Shown one piece after another: positions 1 to 6,202 of a stretch of 33,905 nucleotides of DNA (positions are counted from its first letter, which is position 1; each line of letters opens with the position of its first letter). The notes under the pieces are model-generated. The model saw only the letters and a list, made by a program, of their open reading frames with translations, was not told where the DNA came from and did not search any database. This DNA comes from Blastopirellula marina (GTDB lineage: Bacteria > Planctomycetota > Planctomycetia > Pirellulales > Thermoguttaceae): the NCBI GenBank assembly GCA_020721945.1, contig DYLT01000014.1, positions 1 to 33,905 of the forward strand. Reading direction: 5' to 3'. Both the position numbers and the translations under genes were made by a program.

Positions 1-590
1 TGGTTTTCCAAGGCCAGGAAGGCGCCATGCCGGCCGGCGTGCTCGCAGCACTCCTCGATGCCCTCGACCGCAAGCCGGTGGGCCTCGTCGGCCGACTGCC
101 CCGCCTTCGGGCTGCCCGAGAAGATCCGGATGACCGGCGCACCGAGAATCTCGGCGTATTCGATCCAGCGTTTGACCATCGCCAGTTGCTCGTTGCGCTT
201 CGAGCCGGGCGGATGGCAGAAATCGTTCCCCACGGCCGTGCCGGAGATGTCCAATCCAAGCCGAAAGGCAAGTCGCTTGAGCCGGCGCAGATACTCCGGC
301 GTGACGTCCCTGGGAAAGTAGTAGGCGGTCGGCTCGGTCCCGTCGAGCCCCATCGCGGCGCAGTCGGCGAAAAACTCCTCCAACGTGAGCTTAGCCGGAT
401 TGCCGGTCAGCAGGTTCCGATAGCTGTACCCCGCGAGGCTGAACTTGAACTTCGCCGCGCCGGTGCGCCGGATGGGCTCGATGGCTGGGCAGCTCGTGGG
501 GGCAACGGCCCCCGAGAAGCCGCCGAGGGCCCCGGCCGCCAGGAACGACGTCGTCCGTAGGAACGATCGGCGGCTGGATCGTATCGTCAT
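1..590 (-). CDS. Sugar phosphate isomerase/epimerase, TAT-exported (3' end outside window)
   Basis: The visible 196 residues start with a twin-arginine signal (RRSFLRT near residue 7, then an Ala/Gly-rich hydrophobic stretch). A xylose-isomerase-like TIM barrel follows: FSLAGYSYRN, then a LTLEEFFADCAAMGLDGTE strand-helix unit, and further on IEYAEILGAPVIRIFSG. This pattern is typical of AP-endonuclease-2/sugar isomerase family proteins, which interconvert sugars or sugar acids using a metal. The export signal suggests action in the planctomycete periplasm. The ATG at 590 is preceded by GGAG about 9 bases upstream. It starts 30 bases after the stop of the DUF1559 gene on the same strand, so it is probably the third gene of that operon. 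The C-terminal half, with most metal ligands, lies outside the window, so the substrate cannot be assigned. Confidence 0.82.
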   Translation of the reverse strand, partial: MTIRSSRRSFLRTTSFLAAGALGGFSGAVAPTSCPAIEPIRRTGAAKFKFSLAGYSYRNLLTGNPAKLTLEEFFADCAAMGLDGTEPTAYYFPRDVTPEYLRRLKRLAFRLGLDISGTAVGNDFCHPPGSKRNEQLAMVKRWIEYAEILGAPVIRIFSGSPKAGQSADEAHRLAVEGIEECCEHAGRHGAFLALEN

Positions 591-620
591 GAGGTGCGTC
601 TCCGGTGCCGCCGCAAAGGC

Positions 621-1595
621 TCAGAACGAGCCAAGGGTTTCCGAACCGCGCGTGGTGCTCAGGCCCCGCCAGATGTTGATGTCGATCGTATCCGAAATGA
701 AGCGTGCCGAACCATCGCCCATGCCGACCTGCACTCCGCCCGGATGCCGGCTGCGCGCGCCGAACATGGTGGGGTCGGCGCTCGTCGAGACGGCACAGGG
801 GAGGTTCTCTTCCGGTCGATTATTGCAGTAGCTCGCCGAGTAGATGCGGTCGGGGATCGTGCTGTTGGGCGGCTGGAAGGTCTGGAAACCCGCCGCATCG
901 CCCCAGTAGCTGAATCCCCGCAAGTCGTTGCGCCCCCCAACCAGCACCTCGCCGGCGAGCATCGTGTTGCTCAGTCCATCGCGGATATCGGACAGGCCGA
1001 AGAACCTCTCGGGCGGAGGAACGGGCCTGGTCGCGTCGGTCCACACCGTCGCGAACGGCGCGCCGAGAAAGAACACGCCATACCACGGCGCCGTTCGCGT
1101 GCCTCCCTGCGTGTAATACGTGTTGCCGTAGTTGACCGCGTAGTTGTGCGACCAGATGCCGGCGATTCCTTGAGCCGGCGTGTCGCTCGGGCAGGTGAAC
1201 GTCGAGATCATGGTGCCCACGACGGTGCGGTTGTAATGTACCGGCGTGCAAGTCGGACAATCACCGCTTGAGTAACGGTGCCGGTTCGACGGATCGTACG
1301 GCGGCTTCACATTCGAGTATCGGTCGGACAGGTTCTTCTGCTCGATATAGGGATAAATCGAGACCTTCCACGTCCCCCAACAGCAACCCCAGGCCCCTGC
1401 CATGAGTTTCTTGTACACGTCGTGGTAGTTGTGGAAGCCCAACCCGAGTTGCTTCAGGTTATTCGAGCACTGGGATCGCCGAGCGGCCTCTCGCGCAGCC
1501 TGGACCGCGGGCAACAAGAGAGCGATCAGAATGCCGATGATCGCAATGACCACGAGCAGCTCGACGAGCGTGAACGCACGGGTTCGGGAGCGCAT
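621..1595 (-). CDS. DUF1559 protein with type IV pilin-like N-terminus
   Basis: The 324-residue protein opens with [20 protein letters not shown], the prepilin-type cleavage/methylation segment and hydrophobic helix. The usual Gly before the cleaved Phe is Ala here. The [20 protein letters not shown] segment and the C-terminal [18 protein letters not shown] (the H-X9-DG signature region) are hallmarks of DUF1559, a family greatly expanded in Planctomycetota and often called general secretion pathway protein G-like. Its role is unknown; a surface or pseudopilus-like structure is the usual guess. The start has a strong AAGGAGG ribosome site about 8 bases upstream of ATG 1595. It lies between a small lipoprotein gene upstream and a sugar isomerase downstream, in one probable operon. 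Confidence 0.93.
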   Translation of the reverse strand: MRSRTRAFTLVELLVVIAIIGILIALLLPAVQAAREAARRSQCSNNLKQLGLGFHNYHDVYKKLMAGAWGCCWGTWKVSIYPYIEQKNLSDRYSNVKPPYDPSNRHRYSSGDCPTCTPVHYNRTVVGTMISTFTCPSDTPAQGIAGIWSHNYAVNYGNTYYTQGGTRTAPWYGVFFLGAPFATVWTDATRPVPPPERFFGLSDIRDGLSNTMLAGEVLVGGRNDLRGFSYWGDAAGFQTFQPPNSTIPDRIYSASYCNNRPEENLPCAVSTSADPTMFGARSRHPGGVQVGMGDGSARFISDTIDINIWRGLSTTRGSETLGSF

Positions 1596-1692
1596 TTCTC
1601 CACCCTCCTTAAGAACAGATCAGAATTCAGAAGAACGGGACATGAGATCGACAAGCGCGGTCGCAGTGCAGAGGGCTTGACGGACGAGCCTA

Positions 1693-2112
1693 TTACTTGA
1701 CGTCGAACTCGAAATGGTTCTTCCCGTCCTTGGATACGGTAATTTCCTGCTTGCTGGTCTCGCCGCGCCATTCGGGCGGGATGCGCTCCTTGGCCGTGGG
1801 CTCGGATTCGCCGGGCATCTCCGGCGCGGCTCCCCCACCTTCAGGGGAAGATATTCCCACCCGGTACTTCCCTGGGGCCAACCCCTTTTGCGCCGGAATC
1901 GAAAACTTGCCGCCTTGGATGGTCGCTCCAGCCGGTGTGCCCTGCTTCGGGTCCAGCGGCGTGAAAAGGATGCTGCCCTGATCCAGCGGCTTGCCCTGGA
2001 AGTTCACGGTACCCGAAACGGCCTGCCGACCAAGCGGATCGCTCTTGCCGCACCCGCCCAGACCGAGCGCCGCGATCAGCACCACGGCGCAGACACGCCA
2101 TCTCCACGTCAT
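1693..2112 (-). CDS. Small carboxypeptidase-regulatory-like lipoprotein
   Basis: The 139-residue product has a lipoprotein signal peptide ending in a lipobox (LGGC, Cys21). One beta-sandwich domain follows: VSGTVNFQGKPLDQGSILFTP, a GKFSIPAQKGLAPGKYRVGI strand pair, then a charged tail ending NHFEFDVK. This is the carboxypeptidase-regulatory/transthyretin-like fold that in Planctomycetota is very often encoded just before a DUF1559 gene, as here (97 bases apart). It probably sits lipid-anchored and cooperates with the DUF1559 protein, though no activity is known. GGGGAGGG precedes the ATG at 2112. It is the first gene after the promoter at 2168-2197. Confidence 0.88.
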   Translation of the reverse strand: MTWRWRVCAVVLIAALGLGGCGKSDPLGRQAVSGTVNFQGKPLDQGSILFTPLDPKQGTPAGATIQGGKFSIPAQKGLAPGKYRVGISSPEGGGAAPEMPGESEPTAKERIPPEWRGETSKQEITVSKDGKNHFEFDVK

Positions 2113-2167
2113 CGTAGGCCCTCCCCAAATGAGATGATTCGGTTCCCCACTCCACCGAGATGCCGCT

Positions 2168-2197
2168 ATCGTATACGGGCGGAGCCCGGCGTGTCAA
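2168..2197 (-). promoter_or_regulatory. Sigma-70-type promoter for the lipoprotein/DUF1559 operon
   Basis: On the minus strand a perfect -35 box TTGACA (2192-2197) is followed after 16 bases by TATACG (2170-2175), or after 18 bases by TACGAT (2168-2173). Transcription would begin near 2160, leaving a leader of about 50 bases before the ATG at 2112. Assigned by eye from the consensus. Confidence 0.55.
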
Positions 2198-2241
2198 CCA
2201 TCGGGCGAATTGGGCCGTCGCGCAGGGGAGCGATCTGTGCC

Positions 2242-2270
2242 TTGACGCCATATCGCCATTTGGCTAAACT
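2242..2270 (+). promoter_or_regulatory. Sigma-70-type promoter upstream of peptide/radical SAM unit
   Basis: TTGACG (2242-2247) and TAAACT (2265-2270) are separated by exactly 17 bases, giving a predicted start near 2277. It points away from the promoter at 2168-2197, so the two form a divergent pair about 45 bases apart and could share an operator. It would transcribe the small peptide at 2370 and the radical SAM gene at 2580 together. Confidence 0.5.
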
Positions 2271-2369
2271 AGCAAATCGCCCTTGGCCGATGGGAAGCTG
2301 CGCTTGGTGACCAAAGACGCCCGGGTGCGTCAGGAAACCTCGCTGGCGCGTCGGGGCGATACAAGAGCG

Positions 2370-2566
2370 ATGACGGCACGAACCCTTCTCCGAGGTTGCG
2401 TGATGTTCTCCGCGGTCGCGGTTGCAGCGATGGTGACCCCCCGTGCCCTGGGCGCGCAGTCCCAAGGCGCCGAGACGCCTGCCATGCCGACCGTGGTACC
2501 GTCGCACCGGGGGTCGCGTGCTATTTCGTCCAGGGCGAAGTCCACACCGTCCTGAAGGGCAAGTGA
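2370..2566 (+). pseudogene. Small secreted peptide, possibly frameshifted
   Basis: The ATG at 2370 starts a 61-codon frame ending at 2555. Its first 30 residues resemble a signal peptide: basic start (MTARTLLRG), hydrophobic core (VMFSAVAVAAMV) and an ALGA cleavage site, then QSQGAETPAMPTV. After about 2495 the frame gives a Ser/Arg-rich tail. The frame that starts two bases later reads APGVACYFVQGEVHTVLKGK and stops at 2566, which looks more protein-like. This suggests either a one-base indel around the GGGGG run near 2505-2510, programmed slippage, or chance. It ends 13 bases before the GTG of the radical SAM gene and probably shares its transcript. I do not recognise the product. The ribosome site is weak (AAGAG). 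Confidence 0.38.
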
Positions 2567-2579
2567 CGGAACCCCTTCC

Positions 2580-3680
2580 GTGACGCTCCGCAAAATCTAC
2601 CTAGAGATCACCACCGAGTGCAATCTGGACTGCGGAATGTGCATCCGCCACGCCTGGAGCGAGCCGGCCCGGCGCATGGCGCGCGGCACGTTCCAACGGA
2701 TCCTCGACGATCTGCGAACCGTCGGCACGATCGAGACGCTCCATTTTGGCGGGTTTGGCGAGCCGCTGGCGCATCCCGAATGCTTGGAGTTTCTCCGGCA
2801 AGCGGCCCAAGCGGGCCTCGGCACCGAGTTGCTGAGCAACGGCGTGCTACTCGATGAAGCAACCGCCGCCGCCTTGATCGACCTGGGGCTCGACCGGCTG
2901 ATCGTCTCGGTCGATCAGGCGTCCTTGCACGACGACCCGGACTTCCATGGCCAGGCCGCCACGGTGCACGCGAACCTGCGGGAGGTGTATCGCCAGCGTC
3001 TGGTGCGCCGGGCATCGCGGCCCGAGGTCGTCATCGAGTTCGTGGCCACGCGCAAGAATATCCACGAGTTGCCAGCGCTGAAGCGGTTGGGCCTCCAACT
3101 CGGTTTCAGCCGTATCCTGGTGACGCATCTCGTCCCCTACGCGCCCGAGCTGGCCAACGACGTCTTGTATGACGATTGGACCACCACGCGCCGCCATGCC
3201 GAGGGCTCGCCGTGGAACCCGGCGATCGACTTGCCCCGCATGGACCCACGGGTCGAGGTGCAAACGGTCTTGGACCGGCTGCGCGCCTCGGGCAGCGACG
3301 TGCTCTGCGGCGGCGCCCAGCTCTCGGGCACACGGATGTACTGCCGGTTCACCAACGAAGGCCGGGCCGCCGTGACTCCCGACGGGTGGATCAGTCCGTG
3401 CCTGCCGTTGCTCCACTCCCATGCGTACTACTTCCGCGGCGCGCGCCGCGAGATTCTGGCGTACCGGCTGGGCAACGTGCTCCAATCGCGGCTTTCGGAG
3501 GTCTGGGAAAGCGACACGTACCGGTCGTTCCGTGCGAGGCTCCGCGACTTCCCGTTCTCGCCGTGCATCGACTGCGGAGGCTGCGATCTGCGCTCGGCAA
3601 ACCTCGAGGACTGCCACGGCAACGAGTTCCCGACGTGCGGTAGCTGCCTGTGGGCCGCGGGGCTCGTCCAGTGCCCGTGA
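2580..3680 (+). CDS. Radical SAM/SPASM-domain protein
   Basis: The 366-residue protein starts (GTG) directly with KIYLEITTECNLDCGMC. The three cysteines of the CX3CX2C cluster (Cys14, 18, 21) bind the 4Fe-4S that cleaves S-adenosylmethionine. FGGFGEPLAHPE and LLSNGVLL are the following barrel motifs. The C-terminal third is Cys-rich (CGGAQLSG, YCRFTN, SPCLPL, then SPCIDCGGC, EDCHG, TCGSC), as expected for a SPASM/twitch region carrying auxiliary clusters. Such proteins modify peptides or mature enzymes. The N-terminal pattern reminds me of the maturases associated with tungsten oxidoreductases, but no such enzyme is encoded nearby and I hold this loosely. A tiny secreted-looking peptide gene ends 13 bases upstream and could be a substrate or partner. 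It converges on the gene ending at 3703. Confidence 0.85.
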   Translation: MTLRKIYLEITTECNLDCGMCIRHAWSEPARRMARGTFQRILDDLRTVGTIETLHFGGFGEPLAHPECLEFLRQAAQAGLGTELLSNGVLLDEATAAALIDLGLDRLIVSVDQASLHDDPDFHGQAATVHANLREVYRQRLVRRASRPEVVIEFVATRKNIHELPALKRLGLQLGFSRILVTHLVPYAPELANDVLYDDWTTTRRHAEGSPWNPAIDLPRMDPRVEVQTVLDRLRASGSDVLCGGAQLSGTRMYCRFTNEGRAAVTPDGWISPCLPLLHSHAYYFRGARREILAYRLGNVLQSRLSEVWESDTYRSFRARLRDFPFSPCIDCGGCDLRSANLEDCHGNEFPTCGSCLWAAGLVQCP

Positions 3681-3702
3681 CCAGCACGCGCCGCGCGCGA
3701 GC

Positions 3703-5877
3703 CTAGCGCCCGGTCCGGCCGGACTCGGCCGGCGGGCCGATGCGCAGAAACGTCTGGCCGCGTGCCTCGGTGCGCGCGGGCCTTCCTTCATCGAAATCGA
3801 CGTAGGCGGCCTTGGCGTCGGTCGCCAATTCGCCCTCCGGAAGCGCGAAAGTCAGCGACCGGCCCGCGGGATTGAGAATCGCCACTTCCCGGCGGCTTCC
3901 CTCGCCGAGGCTCACGGCCGCCACGCCCGGCTCGTCGGCAAGGCACCGGATCGCCTCGGCTAGCGGCGAGGCGTCGCGCATCGGGACATGCGGCAAGAGC
4001 ACCTGGACGAACTGGATTGGCTTGCCGGGTCGGACATCGCCCTCCCACACGTACCGGGTAGCCAACATGCGCACCCCGGCCAGCGGGTTCTCGTCGGCGT
4101 CGGCCACCGTCAGTCTCCGGTCCGCGTGCGGGGCGTGCCAGACGAGCAGGTCCCACGGTGGGGTATCGTACATCTTCACTTTCTGAAAGTAGTGCCCGGT
4201 AAACCACGTGTTGACCCAATGGGTGCCGGCGGGCCGGCCCACGTTCTGCGTGTTCCACACCGGTCCGATGCTGGCGCGGAACGCCTCGCCGAAATCGGTT
4301 TGATCGCGGACCATCACGAAGCGGTTTTTCACGAAGAGGATTTCCCGCTCGTGCTTGGCCTCGTAGCCCATGTATCCGCTCACCTGCACGCGAGCGTGCG
4401 TGAACAGGGGGCCGTCGGAGAACTCGGGGACGTTCGATTCCATGCCGGCCCAGCCCACCGGCAAAGTTTTCTGACCGCGGTACGGCTTCTGCCCGAGGTA
4501 CGTGGCCGTGCCCGAAAGGTCCTGGAGGTGCACTGCGTTCTCGCGGCTGACGAACTTCTCCGAGGTCATCTCGGCGAAGGCGGCCGAGTGCCGCTCCAGC
4601 CCGAGAATCGCCGTCGGATTCAACGGATCGTGCCGCGGGTAGCACTCGACGAGCATATAGAGGTCGCCCGGTTGCCACCCAGCGCGACATACCAGCTTGT
4701 GCGGCATGACCTTTTGGGTCATGAACATGTTGCAGTCGACGCCGCCGAAATCGGGAAACTGCCTCTTGGCCTGCTGGTCGGTCAGGCGGACGATTTCCTT
4801 GCGCCACAGCAGTTTCGAGGCCGGCTCGGGTTCGACCGGCGCGATGGTGTCGTCGCACACGAGGCTCGCCAGCGCGATGTCCTCCAGGGCGACCGCGTGG
4901 AGGTGGTGGTGTCCGTTCGAGAACCCCCGGGCCTGGCCGAAGTTCATCAGGCGGTGCGCTCCAAAGCGGTATCGTCCGTCGCGGGTGTACTTGGCCGCGA
5001 GTTCCAACGCGAGGATCCGCGAACCGGCCGCCGAGTTGTATCCGCCGCTGGCGCCGTAGGGCACACTGGCCCCGTCGGGCGTCAGCTCGAACAGGATCCG
5101 GTCGAAGATCTGGCGCGATTGGGGATCGGTGAAGACTTCGGTCCGTCCAAGGAGTTCGGCCGCACGAAGGATGTTCCCGAAGCTGCTGTAGAAATAGCCC
5201 GTGTCGTTGATGCCCACGTCGCGAAAATCCCACCAGTCGGACCAGACCTGGTCGGCGTAGGTTTTCCACGTCGGCGCGTCGGGGTCGTCGGGATAGAAGG
5301 CCGCGCACAGGGCGTGGTTGATCCCCTGCGACTGGCTGCGGTGGTGCGACCCGCGCCACCACCCGTCCCCCGGCCGCCACGCGAACTGGTAACGGCGCAA
5401 CGTCAGGAGCAGCTCGCGAGCCCAGGCCTCGTCGTCGGCAGAGACCAGGCCCCGCTTGCGCAGCTCTCGCAGGTGAAACAGGACGAGGGTCGGCCCTTCC
5501 ATCGAGAACACGCCCTTTTCCTTTTGCACTGTTTCGTGGACCCATCGGCCGTAGTGGCGCAGCGTCTTCTTGATCCCTTCGCCCAGCTTGGGATCGCCCT
5601 CCAGGGCGAACACCGCCAACGCCGGCAGGGCGTGCCGGGGGCCATAGGCGCCGCGGTCCGGCCCCGACTCCAACCCCTGGGCGAGCGGACGGACCAACGC
5701 GACGTAATCCCTGCGTGTGACAGGCCGCCGGGGGACCGCCAGCGTCTGCGGATCCCGAGGTTCATAGCGGCTGTCGTCGGCCGATGGGCCCTCCGCGGCG
5801 GCGGCAAACGAGAGAGACGCCACGGCCAAGACCAGCACCCACCCACCCCGCATCACCAACATCGGTCCGAATCGCAT
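3703..5877 (-). CDS. Secreted heparinase II/III-like or other toroid-fold protein
   Basis: The 724-residue product has a signal peptide (a basic start, then GGWVLVLAVASLSFAAAAEG). The first half is helix-rich with aromatic and His clusters (WWRGSHHRSQSQG, NDTGYFYSSFGN, YGASGGYNSAAGS, NGHHHLHAVALED), which fits an alpha/alpha toroid of polysaccharide-lyase type. The second half is strand-rich (SGYMGYEAKHEREILFVKNRFVMVRDQTDF), as in the beta-sandwich of heparinase II/III-like and related lyases. I do not see the exact catalytic signature of a named lyase family, so a substrate is not given. ATG 5877 is chosen because GGGGGAA lies 5 bases upstream and the signal peptide follows; an in-frame ATG at 5925 is an alternative. 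The GH36-like gene ends 326 bases upstream on the same strand. Confidence 0.68.
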   Translation of the reverse strand: MRFGPMLVMRGGWVLVLAVASLSFAAAAEGPSADDSRYEPRDPQTLAVPRRPVTRRDYVALVRPLAQGLESGPDRGAYGPRHALPALAVFALEGDPKLGEGIKKTLRHYGRWVHETVQKEKGVFSMEGPTLVLFHLRELRKRGLVSADDEAWARELLLTLRRYQFAWRPGDGWWRGSHHRSQSQGINHALCAAFYPDDPDAPTWKTYADQVWSDWWDFRDVGINDTGYFYSSFGNILRAAELLGRTEVFTDPQSRQIFDRILFELTPDGASVPYGASGGYNSAAGSRILALELAAKYTRDGRYRFGAHRLMNFGQARGFSNGHHHLHAVALEDIALASLVCDDTIAPVEPEPASKLLWRKEIVRLTDQQAKRQFPDFGGVDCNMFMTQKVMPHKLVCRAGWQPGDLYMLVECYPRHDPLNPTAILGLERHSAAFAEMTSEKFVSRENAVHLQDLSGTATYLGQKPYRGQKTLPVGWAGMESNVPEFSDGPLFTHARVQVSGYMGYEAKHEREILFVKNRFVMVRDQTDFGEAFRASIGPVWNTQNVGRPAGTHWVNTWFTGHYFQKVKMYDTPPWDLLVWHAPHADRRLTVADADENPLAGVRMLATRYVWEGDVRPGKPIQFVQVLLPHVPMRDASPLAEAIRCLADEPGVAAVSLGEGSRREVAILNPAGRSLTFALPEGELATDAKAAYVDFDEGRPARTEARGQTFLRIGPPAESGRTGR

Positions 5878-6202
5878 CGCATTCCCCCGCGACATTCGGC
5901 CACTCGATTGGTAGGTCTTGCGCATCGCCGGCTGTGGCCGAGTCGGTAGCGCCACTGCCGAGTCGGCCGGGCCCGTGTGGTTCCCATCGTATCGGTCCGG
6001 GCAGCATGCGACAAGTAGTAGCAGGGTGGGTGCTCCGCACCCACGCGAACCGGCCCGAGCGCGACGCCTCGTGGCGTGCGCTTTCCATGTCCACGATCGC
6101 CAATGCGCTTTCGCTGACCTCCGGGCGGCCCGGGCGCCAATCGGATCGATCCTCGCGTCGCAGGCGAGGCCTTTCACGCGTGGGCGTGCTGGTACTCGGC
6201 AA
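5878..6202. other. Intergenic region with a short perfect hairpin
   Basis: No gene was found in these 325 bases. They contain one notable structure, the hairpin at 6026-6044, and presumably the promoter of the minus-strand gene at 5877, for which I see no convincing -35/-10 pair. Confidence 0.5.
6026..6044. repeat. Perfect 8-bp inverted repeat (GTGGGTGC/GCACCCAC)
   Basis: GTGGGTGC, loop TCC, GCACCCAC. The hairpin is fully paired and flanked by non-matching bases. There is no T-run next to it, so it is not a standard intrinsic terminator. It lies about 160 bases downstream of the GH36-like gene on the minus strand. It resembles short dispersed hairpin repeats that occur between genes in many bacterial genomes, but no second copy was noticed in this window. 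Confidence 0.5.

Noticed and set aside
3988-5949. Long open frame opposite the toroid-fold gene
   Set aside because: It runs antisense to a convincing gene, has no ribosome site or recognisable motifs, and such frames are expected from high G+C at third codon positions.
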